From NCBI GenBank assembly GCA_900550455.1, contig URSE01000080.1, positions 1-5,089 on the forward strand: DNA of 5,089 nucleotides. Direction: 5' to 3'. The translations under genes and the position numbers were made by a program. Position 1 is the stretch's first letter; each line of letters begins with the position of its first letter. The notes under the pieces are model-generated. The model searched no databases. It worked only from the letters and a program-made list of their open reading frames with translations, and was not told the DNA's origin. Of this stretch, positions 1 to 5,009 are shown one piece after another. This stretch comes from an uncultured Veillonella sp. (GTDB lineage Bacteria > Bacillota > Negativicutes > Veillonellales > Veillonellaceae).

Positions 1-13
1 TATCTATACCTTA

Positions 14-42
14 AGTATAGGTCCCAAAGTCTACCGAGTCTA
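14..42 (-). promoter_or_regulatory. Weak candidate promoter with a palindrome, facing out of the window
   Basis: Read on the minus strand, TAGACT (42-37) and TATACT (19-14) are separated by 17 bases, matching the sigma-70 consensus at 4/6 and 5/6 positions. The -10 lies in a perfect inverted repeat with arms CTATAC (4-9) and GTATAG (15-20) and a 5-base centre. It sits just beyond the terminator of the beta-barrel gene, so it could start the next minus-strand gene, which is outside the window. The match is modest in AT-rich DNA and no downstream gene can be seen, so this is tentative. Confidence 0.25.
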
Positions 43-53
43 TCTATAAGTAC

Positions 54-88
54 AAAAAAAGACCACCCTTGTATAAGGGTGGTCTTTT
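54..88 (-). terminator. Intrinsic terminator of the beta-barrel gene (possibly bidirectional)
   Basis: A perfect 10-bp stem, GACCACCCTT (61-70) with AAGGGTGGTC (75-84), closes a 4-base loop. It is flanked by seven A (54-60) and four T (85-88), so on the minus strand the hairpin is followed by a run of seven U. It lies 54 bases past the beta-barrel stop codon and is its obvious terminator. The T run on the plus strand is shorter, so termination in that direction is possible but weaker; no plus-strand gene is seen that would need it. Confidence 0.92.
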
Positions 89-100
89 AGCAATAGACAA

Positions 101-133
101 GCTAGCTATCGCCCTACATTAGGGTCAACTAGC
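101..133 (-). other. 3' UTR hairpin upstream of the terminator
   Basis: Between the beta-barrel stop codon and the terminator, the minus-strand RNA can fold into a two-part hairpin. The lower stem pairs 101-108 with 126-133 (GCTAG with CTAGC, then G-U, U-A and U-G pairs). After an internal loop, the upper stem pairs 112-116 with 120-124 (CCCTA with TAGGG) around a 3-base loop. Two positions pair only as G-U on the minus strand and would be A-C mismatches in plus-strand RNA, which points to the minus transcript. It may protect the mRNA 3' end or be chance; no known RNA family is recognised. Confidence 0.45.
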
Positions 134-141
134 ATAACCTA

Positions 142-747
142 TTATTTGAAGCGGTAAGAAGCACCTGCTGTGAAACCTTTGAAGGTATTAGAGGAGTTAT
201 TACCATTAGCTGTGTTAAGTTGTTTGTAACCAGCGCTGATATCGAGGTCTTGTGTAGCTTTATAGCCGAGGCCTGCTTCCCAAAGGGATGTATCATTAGT
301 ACCTACAGCACCTTTCGCATACGCTTCTACTGGGGAGTTACCCAATTGTTTCTTAGCGATGACACCCACTTGTGCGATATCTTTATTCTTATTGAAGTTA
401 TCGCCACCGATGTTTGCATAACCACCGTAAACAGCGAAGTTATTGTTCAAAGAACGAACTGCATTCAATTCATGCATACGGTTATCGGTGTGGAAACCAT
501 TGGCAATTTTAGTGTTCAAGCCTTGGTAGTTGTATTGGATAGCTGTTTTATCATTAACAGCATAAGTCATACCAGCGTCGATATTGCCTTTGTGTTTTGT
601 GTCATAGTTACCATATTCACCTTGGATGTTGGAATAACCAGCATTCACTTGAGCTTGGCCTTTTTCAAAGGTCGTTTGTGGTGTAGCACCAGCTACTGCA
701 ATACCCATTGCTGCTACGGTTACTAAAGCAAGTAATTTCTTATTCAT
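142..747 (-). CDS. Small outer-membrane beta-barrel protein
   Basis: Encodes a 201-residue secreted protein, most likely an integral outer-membrane beta-barrel; its role as pore, adhesin or structural protein cannot be told from sequence. Residues 1-21 form a Sec signal peptide: MNKK, a hydrophobic core (5-18), then small residues suiting cleavage after AVA (19) or AGA (21). There is no lipobox cysteine. The rest is rich in Gly, Asn, Tyr and Ala, with about ten alternating polar/hydrophobic segments (roughly 30-41, 53-64, 67-79, 90-99, 103-113, 123-134, 138-148, 153-164, 167-178, 188-200) joined by polar loops, as in 8-10-strand barrels. The C-terminus resembles a BAM beta-signal (GASYRF), but a Lys follows the final Phe. 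No SLH domain is present, so it is not an OmpM-type peptidoglycan tether. The start is fixed by AGGAGGAA (761-754), 6 bases upstream, and by the signal peptide. It has its own promoter and terminator, so it is probably monocistronic and well expressed. Barrel identity is inferred from pattern, not from a recognised family. Confidence 0.85.
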   Translation of the reverse strand: MNKKLLALVTVAAMGIAVAGATPQTTFEKGQAQVNAGYSNIQGEYGNYDTKHKGNIDAGMTYAVNDKTAIQYNYQGLNTKIANGFHTDNRMHELNAVRSLNNNFAVYGGYANIGGDNFNKNKDIAQVGVIAKKQLGNSPVEAYAKGAVGTNDTSLWEAGLGYKATQDLDISAGYKQLNTANGNNSSNTFKGFTAGASYRFK

Positions 748-783
748 AATAAATTCCTCCTAATCGTTAACTACGATTTAGTT

Positions 784-811
784 TGACCACCGCATTTGCG
801 ATGTGTGGTCA
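784..811. promoter_or_regulatory. Inverted repeat over the start site of the beta-barrel gene (candidate operator)
   Basis: Perfect 7-base arms, TGACCAC (784-790) and GTGGTCA (805-811), enclose 14 bases that pair further with one bulged base (791-795 with 801-805, one G-T). The right arm begins at the last base of the predicted -10 and covers the expected transcription start near 804. RNA starting there would lack most of the first arm, so a protein-binding operator fits better than an mRNA hairpin. No T run follows, so it is not a terminator. No known regulator consensus is recognised. Confidence 0.5.
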
Positions 812-839
812 TTGTAGAGGAATCCGTCCTATCAATCAA
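811..839 (-). promoter_or_regulatory. Sigma-70-type promoter of the beta-barrel gene
   Basis: On the minus strand, a -35 box TTGATT (839-834) and a -10 box TACAAT (816-811) are separated by exactly 17 bases. They match the housekeeping consensus at 4/6 and 5/6 positions. Transcription would begin near 804, giving a 5' UTR of about 57 bases that ends in a strong Shine-Dalgarno. It is the only good minus-strand promoter found between yaaA and the beta-barrel gene. Confidence 0.75.
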
Positions 840-844
840 GGATT

Positions 845-860
845 GTAAATGAGAATTTAC
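845..860. promoter_or_regulatory. Inverted repeat just upstream of the -35 box
   Basis: Perfect 6-base arms GTAAAT (845-850) and ATTTAC (855-860) flank a 4-base centre. The element begins 5 bases upstream of the -35 box, at about -41 to -56 relative to the predicted start, which suits an activator or an upstream repressor site. It does not match the Fur, Crp/FNR or Arg-box consensus as I know them. Short AT-rich palindromes also arise by chance. Confidence 0.35.
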
Positions 861-1061
861 TAAATCCTAAGAAACCTTCACATCTCGTTATACATTCGTT
901 AGACATGAATGAAATATAGGTATAATTTACTGAAAGTTGCCTTAGTCCCCTAGAAATAGGATAGTTCAAAGAAGGCCCATTTCATATTGGACTACACTGC
1001 TTTCATAAACCTCCCTAAACCGACAAAGCATTGGTCCCAACATGAATAGAAATGCGCTCTT
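861..1061. other. Non-coding stretch downstream of yaaA, no function recognised
   Basis: This is the remainder of the 314-base gap between yaaA and the beta-barrel gene. It holds no convincing gene, RNA gene or strong terminator. A small hairpin with a four-base loop (949-960) has no T run. The sequence AATTTACT (854-861) recurs at 924-931. Transcripts from yaaA may therefore run through into the beta-barrel gene or end by a factor-dependent route. Confidence 0.5.
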
Positions 1062-1775
1062 CTACAGGTCCTTCTTATAGACAAGTCGATTGGCCTCTGA
1101 CTCTTCTGGACTATAGGTGTAACCTTCTAGGCTGATACTCTGTAGAACCTCTGGATTCTCTATCCTATGTTGGATAATATAGCGTGCCATAGCCCCTCGC
1201 ATATATTTGGAATGATGAGATGTAGCCTTCCACTGTCCTTTAAAATAATCCAGAAATTCGAAATCTACTAATCTCTGGTTCTTAAGGATTTTATAATATT
1301 CCTTGGAGGCCAAATTGAAAATGAGTTCCTCCCCTTCTAAGTAGCTATTAATAGGCTGATCCCATAGCTTATACAAGCTATAGCCTTTCACCAGTGCATT
1401 ATTCATGTCCAAGCGATAAGACTTAATCGCCGTTATAGGTGTCACCAAGCCGTACAAGGCAGACATGATTAAGAGGTGGTCCTTAGCATAAACTAAGTCT
1501 TCTTGACTAAAACTAGCCACATCAAGTCCCTTAAAGGCTACTCCATCATAGACCTTATAGGCGGGACTAGTGACCTGCCCTTGGTAGTTCTGGTAAAAAT
1601 GATACAGGTCTTCTAAAAGCTGGCCCTTGATCTTAAGCTTATGGCCCAAGTCTTCCTTGGATAGGCCTCTAATCAGATTTAATACCTGATCTGTCTCCTT
1701 AGGGAAGAGAAGTTCATCTCCACCTTCTAGAGTCAATCTATGTTTCCCTTTAGAGGGAGATAGGATAATTTTCAT
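1062..1775 (-). CDS. yaaA: Peroxide stress protein YaaA (DUF328 family)
   Basis: A 237-residue cytoplasmic protein of the YaaA/DUF328 family. In E. coli, YaaA is induced by H2O2 through OxyR and limits DNA and protein damage by lowering free intracellular iron; its biochemical mechanism is unsettled. Family signatures run the full length: N-terminal MKIILSPSK (1-9), YDGVAFKGLD (76-85), MSALYGLVTP (104-113) followed by YRLDM (120-124), LYKLWD (134-139), NLASKEYYK (154-162), the basic SKYMRGAMARYII segment (189-201), and the C-terminal GYTYSPEES…LVYKK block (218-235). The E. coli protein is slightly longer (about 258), so this copy looks complete. The start is set by the conserved MKI-SP N-terminus, although no good Shine-Dalgarno lies directly before it. 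Instead its ATG overlaps the stop of a tiny upstream ORF (ATGA). It lies 57 bases after the MFS permease gene and probably shares its transcript. No PerR or OxyR site was recognised. Confidence 0.93.
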   Translation of the reverse strand: MKIILSPSKGKHRLTLEGGDELLFPKETDQVLNLIRGLSKEDLGHKLKIKGQLLEDLYHFYQNYQGQVTSPAYKVYDGVAFKGLDVASFSQEDLVYAKDHLLIMSALYGLVTPITAIKSYRLDMNNALVKGYSLYKLWDQPINSYLEGEELIFNLASKEYYKILKNQRLVDFEFLDYFKGQWKATSHHSKYMRGAMARYIIQHRIENPEVLQSISLEGYTYSPEESEANRLVYKKDL

Positions 1776-1821
1776 ATAGGGCTCGATTCATTCATATATT
1801 TAACATATTAATTATCCCTCT
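1772..1821 (-). promoter_or_regulatory. Chained mini-ORFs leading into yaaA (candidate translational coupling)
   Basis: After the MFS stop codon comes a Shine-Dalgarno-like AGAGGG (1821-1816), 9 bases before an ATG at 1806. That ATG opens a 4-codon ORF (MLNI, stop 1794-1792). Its TGA overlaps a second ATG at 1795, which opens a 7-codon ORF (MNESSPI, stop 1774-1772). That TGA overlaps the yaaA ATG (1775-1773). Both junctions are ATGA. Since yaaA has no strong Shine-Dalgarno of its own, ribosomes may load at AGAGGG and reinitiate down the chain. The arrangement is read directly; its function is inferred, and such short ORFs can occur by chance. Confidence 0.4.
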
Positions 1822-1832
1822 ATACCAGGACC

Positions 1833-3038
1833 TTATTCCAATTCCTTCCCCTTCAATTCTGGGATAAGGAAAATAGTAGCCAATAAATCTACCACGTATA
1901 TGATGGCTAGAAAAGCTATGGCCACTTGGTAGGAATAAGCAGAAATAATCATGCCTACCACCAAAGGACTAAAGCCACCAACGGCACGGCCAATATTAAA
2001 GAGAACATTTTGTGCTGTCGCGCGAGCTGCAGTCGGATAGGCTTCTGCCATAAGAGCTCCATAACCGCCCATCATACCATTTACAGAGGCGCCTAACACA
2101 GCTCCAGCAAAGAGCATAATAGTCGGATCAGATAATTGGGAATACACCAAAATAGAGATAACCGATCCCACTTGGAATAGGATAAAGGTTGGTTTACGGC
2201 CAATTCTATCGGCCAAGCGACCGAAGACCCAAATCCCCACCAACATACCGCAGACAGTAATAGCCGTCCACAAACCAGACTTGGTAAGAGAGAAGCCTAA
2301 TTGCTTAGACAAGAAATTAGGAAGCCAAATCATAATTCCATAATAGCCAAAGTTTTGTACAGACGTTAAAATAGTTACACCAATAGATGTCTTAGTAGTC
2401 TTAAGGTCCTTGACCAAAAGCTTAAAGGAATTATTTCGAGAATCCTCTCGATTTTCTTGTGCTTGTACAAAAATTTTTGGCTCATGAAGACGAGACCGGA
2501 AGATCCAAGCTACTAGGGCTGGGATCACGCCGACCATAAACATACCTCGCCAACCAATATGAGGGAGTAGGAGTGGTGTCAAAATGGCCGCCGCCAATAC
2601 ACCAATTTGCCAGCCAATAGCTACATAAGAAGTTGCCTTAGCCCGGTGTTGCGCTGGCCAAGCCTCTGCTGCCAGGGCCATACCGATGCCAAACTCACCA
2701 CCTAGGCCAATCCCGGCAATCGTCCGGAAAATCAGGAGGTCCCAATAGCCTTGAGCAAAGGCACAAAGCCCAGTAAAGACTGCAAAAAGAACAATGGTCC
2801 AAGTGAGGATGCGAACGCGACCAAACCTGTCAGATAGGCTACCAAAGACTAGCCCCCCTATGACAGCCCCCACTAGGGTCCATGTCACCAAAGAGCCAGC
2901 TTGACCTGTAGTCAAACCTAAATCCCCTGAAATCAAGGACAACATAAAGCCTAGAATTAGAAGGTCAAAACCATCCATAGCATAGCCAATGGAAGACCCG
3001 ATAACAGCCTTCCATCCATAGGAATTTACTTTACCCAT
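1833..3038 (-). CDS. MFS permease, aromatic-acid/sialate:H+ symporter type
   Basis: A 401-residue inner-membrane transporter of the major facilitator superfamily, expected to have 12 transmembrane helices and to import a small organic anion with protons. Visible signatures are DGFDLLILG in helix 1 (22-30), typical of the AAHS and NanT-like groups; motif A in loop 2-3 (GSLSDRFGR, 66-74); RTIAGIGLGGEFG in helix 4 (105-117); EAWPAQHRAKA (125-135); WRGMFMVGVIPAL (163-175); a polar central cytoplasmic loop (about 181-215); the second-half motif A (GRLADRIGR, 273-281); and EAYPTAARATAQN (332-344). Length is near the lower end for the family and both halves are complete. The start follows AAAGGAAG (3051-3044) by 5 bases; the other nearby ATG meets a stop at once. 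It is the first gene after an extended -10 promoter, with yaaA behind it. The substrate cannot be assigned: benzoate-like acids, niacin, sialate and lactate carriers share these motifs. Confidence 0.9.
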   Translation of the reverse strand: MGKVNSYGWKAVIGSSIGYAMDGFDLLILGFMLSLISGDLGLTTGQAGSLVTWTLVGAVIGGLVFGSLSDRFGRVRILTWTIVLFAVFTGLCAFAQGYWDLLIFRTIAGIGLGGEFGIGMALAAEAWPAQHRAKATSYVAIGWQIGVLAAAILTPLLLPHIGWRGMFMVGVIPALVAWIFRSRLHEPKIFVQAQENREDSRNNSFKLLVKDLKTTKTSIGVTILTSVQNFGYYGIMIWLPNFLSKQLGFSLTKSGLWTAITVCGMLVGIWVFGRLADRIGRKPTFILFQVGSVISILVYSQLSDPTIMLFAGAVLGASVNGMMGGYGALMAEAYPTAARATAQNVLFNIGRAVGGFSPLVVGMIISAYSYQVAIAFLAIIYVVDLLATIFLIPELKGKELE

Positions 3039-3098
3039 ACATACTTCCTTTCGCTACTCACTGGTAGCAATTAAAGTTCTAACTCCATCAAGAGGAGC

Positions 3099-3153
3099 AA
3101 GCCCATAAAAACATTCGTGTAATTATACCATTTTCTACTAGGATAAGCCCATA
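3099..3153. repeat. 9-bp direct repeats flanking the permease promoter
   Basis: AAGCCCATA occurs at 3099-3107 and again at 3145-3153, with start positions 46 bases apart. On the minus strand, the upstream copy covers the place where a -35 box would lie and the downstream copy falls about 8-16 bases past the predicted start. The extended -10 sits between them. This placement could mark a pair of operator half-sites, but two 9-bp copies are weak evidence. Confidence 0.3.
3122..3130 (-). promoter_or_regulatory. Extended -10 promoter of the permease-yaaA operon
   Basis: The minus strand reads TGGTATAAT (3130-3122), a perfect -10 hexamer with the TG extension one base upstream. The position for a -35 box (3150-3145, GGGCTT) is far from consensus, which fits an extended -10 promoter or one needing an activator. 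Transcription would start near 3115, giving a 5' UTR of about 77 bases. It lies between the thrS terminator and the permease gene, where a new promoter is expected. Confidence 0.65.
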
Positions 3154-3176
3154 CAATACCCAACCATTTACATACC

Positions 3177-3208
3177 AAATAGCCCCCATCCTTTGATGGA
3201 GGCTATTT
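3177..3208 (-). terminator. Intrinsic terminator of thrS
   Basis: A 14-bp stem pairs 3177-3190 with 3195-3208 (AAATAGCC with GGCTATTT at its base) around a 4-base loop. The only irregular position (3185/3200) is a G-U pair in minus-strand RNA but a C-A mismatch in plus-strand RNA, which supports minus-strand use. It begins 28 bases past the thrS stop codon. The U run is short (UUU, part of the stem base), so it is somewhat weaker than the other terminators here. Confidence 0.82.
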
Positions 3209-3236
3209 TCATCAACTCATAAAGGTCTTATCACCC

Positions 3237-4961
3237 TTATTGGCGTTCTTTAATTTCTTCTTTCACAGCAGTGAAGAATTCTTGGAATGGCACAGTACCC
3301 AACTCGTCACCACCGTGCTTACGTACGTTAACAGTACCTTCTTCCATTTCCTTATCCCCTACCACAAGCATATAAGGAACCTTTGCCACTTGTGCTTGGC
3401 GAATCTTGTAGCCGATTTTTTCATTACGTTCGTCTACTTCTACCCGCACGTAGTCCTTGTGCATCTTCTTAGCCAATTCCTTAGCATAGGTGATATGTTT
3501 ATCGGAAATAGGCAAGATTTTCACTTGTACAGGAGCCATCCATGTTGGGAAGGCACCAGCGTAGTGTTCAGTCAAGATACCCAAGAAGCGCTCCATGGAC
3601 CCGAAGCAAGCGCGGTGAATCATAATAGGACGGTGTTTTTGCCCATCTTCACCAACGTATTCAATTTGGAAGCGTTCAGGCAAGTTCATATCCAGTTGGA
3701 TTGTGCCACATTGCCATGTACGGCCAATGGAGTCTTCGATATGGTAGTCCAATTTAGGGCCGTAGAAGGCGCCGTCACCTTCGTTGATCACATAAGGAAT
3801 TCCCTTAGCTTCGATAGCTTTGCGCAAGGCATCCGTGGCTTGTTCCCAAATAGCGTCATTACCCATTGCATTATCAGGTTTTGTAGACAATTCTACATGG
3901 TATTTGAGGCCGAATTGGCTATAAATACGGTCGAAGAGTTCGATAACCTTCAAGAGTTCATCTTGCATTTGTTCTGGCAACATGAATACGTGAGCATCAT
4001 CTTGCGTGAAAGCACGAACCCGGAAGAGGCCATGGAGGGCACCAGACAATTCATGGCGGTGAACCAAGCCCAATTCTGCATAACGAAGTGGGAAATCACG
4101 GTAGGAATGCATTTCATTTTGGTAAACCAAAATGCCACCTGGGCAGTTCATAGGCTTAATTGCATATTCCTCATCATCAATGATTGTAGTGTACATGTTT
4201 TCACGGTAGTGATCCCAGTGACCGGAAGTTTCCCACAATTGTTTGTTGAGAATAATTGGTGTGCGAATTTCATCATAATCAAAATCATGATGTACTTCGC
4301 GCCAGAAGTTTTCCAAAGCATTGCGCACAGCCATTCCTTTTGGCAAAAAGAATGGGAAGCCAGGACCTTCTTCTTTAAGGACGAAGAGGCCTAATTCTTT
4401 ACCCAATTTGCGATGGTCCCGTTTAGCCGCTTCTTCTAACATGTGTAGATAGGCATCCAATTCGTCTTTTTTTTCAAAAGCGGTACCATAAATCCGTTGG
4501 AGCATCTTATTTTTTTCATCTCCACGCCAGTAAGCACCTGCGATGGATTGTAATTTGAAGGCCTTGACCTTACCAGTCGATGCCACGTGAGGGCCTGCAC
4601 AAAGATCAGTAAAATCACCCTGTGTATAACAGGAAATATTGCCATCCTCCAGATTGGAGATCAGGTCAAGTTTGTAGCTGTCATCTTTGAACATTTCCAG
4701 AGCTTCCTCTTTGGTAATTTCATGACGGATAATCTTTTTACCGGATTTTGCAACTTTTTTCATTTCTTTTTCAATTTTAGCGATTGCTTCATCACTAACA
4801 ACTTCATCACCTAAATCAACATCATAATAGAATCCTTCAGCTACAACAGGACCTACCCAAAATTTAGCTTGAGGATAAAGATGTTTGATTGCTTGTGCCA
4901 TAACATGGGCACAAGAGTGATTTAATGTATTTAATTGTTCATTTTCTTTAAAATCTACCAT
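3237..4961 (-). CDS. thrS: Threonine--tRNA ligase, short form without TGS domain
   Basis: Class II threonyl-tRNA synthetase, a cytoplasmic homodimer that joins threonine to tRNA-Thr using ATP. At 574 residues it is about 65 shorter than the usual 640. The missing part is the N-terminal TGS (N1) domain. The N2 editing domain that hydrolyses Ser-tRNA-Thr starts almost at once and keeps its key residues: HSCAH (H15, H19) and DLCAGPH (C121, H125). The catalytic core follows: motif 1 around 220-240, KPMNCPGG (269-276), motif 2 RHELSGALHGLFRVR (302-316), TQDDAH (319-324) and motif 3 HRACFGSMERF (449-459). The zinc ligands correspond to C273, H324 and H449. The anticodon-binding domain covers about 475-574. 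The start is firm: AAAGGAG (4975-4969) lies 7 bases upstream, and an in-frame stop (4976-4974) five codons before the ATG excludes a longer protein. A T-box leader directly upstream implies induction when tRNA-Thr is uncharged. TGS-less ThrRS proteins are known in some bacteria and mycoplasmas, so this is probably functional. Confidence 0.98.
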   Translation of the reverse strand: MVDFKENEQLNTLNHSCAHVMAQAIKHLYPQAKFWVGPVVAEGFYYDVDLGDEVVSDEAIAKIEKEMKKVAKSGKKIIRHEITKEEALEMFKDDSYKLDLISNLEDGNISCYTQGDFTDLCAGPHVASTGKVKAFKLQSIAGAYWRGDEKNKMLQRIYGTAFEKKDELDAYLHMLEEAAKRDHRKLGKELGLFVLKEEGPGFPFFLPKGMAVRNALENFWREVHHDFDYDEIRTPIILNKQLWETSGHWDHYRENMYTTIIDDEEYAIKPMNCPGGILVYQNEMHSYRDFPLRYAELGLVHRHELSGALHGLFRVRAFTQDDAHVFMLPEQMQDELLKVIELFDRIYSQFGLKYHVELSTKPDNAMGNDAIWEQATDALRKAIEAKGIPYVINEGDGAFYGPKLDYHIEDSIGRTWQCGTIQLDMNLPERFQIEYVGEDGQKHRPIMIHRACFGSMERFLGILTEHYAGAFPTWMAPVQVKILPISDKHITYAKELAKKMHKDYVRVEVDERNEKIGYKIRQAQVAKVPYMLVVGDKEMEEGTVNVRKHGGDELGTVPFQEFFTAVKEEIKERQ

Positions 4962-4979
4962 TTTCCTTCTCCTTTACAT

Positions 4980-5009
4980 AAAAAACTCTCATCCAAAGGA
5001 CGAGAGTTT
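4980..5009 (-). terminator. T-box leader terminator upstream of thrS
   Basis: In minus-strand RNA, 5009-4998 (AAACUCUCGUCC) pairs with 4994-4983 (GGAUGAGAGUUU) around a UUU loop. This gives a 12-bp stem with one G-U pair, followed by further U down to 4980. It ends just before the thrS Shine-Dalgarno. It shares bases 4998-5003 and neighbouring positions with the antiterminator, so the two folds exclude each other. By default it would stop transcription before thrS. Confidence 0.93.

Noticed and set aside
220..726. Plus-strand open frame of 168 codons opposite the beta-barrel gene
   Set aside because: It is antisense to a gene with a signal peptide, strong ribosome site, promoter and terminator. 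Its cysteine- and phenylalanine-rich translation resembles no protein family.
899..926. Plus-strand promoter-like pair TTAGAC (899-904) and TATAAT (921-926)
   Set aside because: The -10 is perfect but the -35 is weak and the spacing is 16. No plus-strand gene or terminator follows before the antisense of yaaA, so a real antisense RNA cannot be supported.
949..960. CCTA-GAAA-TAGG hairpin as a yaaA terminator
   Set aside because: The stem is only 4-5 bp and no T run follows on either strand.
966..1043. 25-codon minus-strand ORF after yaaA (starting MLGPML)
   Set aside because: No ribosome site precedes it, it has no recognisable content, and ORFs of this length are expected by chance.
3240..4394. 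Plus-strand open frame of 384 codons opposite thrS
   Set aside because: It lies wholly antisense to the unmistakable thrS gene. Its translation has no recognisable domain and no promoter was found for it. Long antisense frames commonly result from the codon use of a well-expressed gene.
3950..4814. Three shorter open frames (3950-4138 minus, 4436-4645 minus, 4587-4814 plus) inside thrS
   Set aside because: All overlap the conserved thrS reading frame out of frame or antisense, with no independent support.
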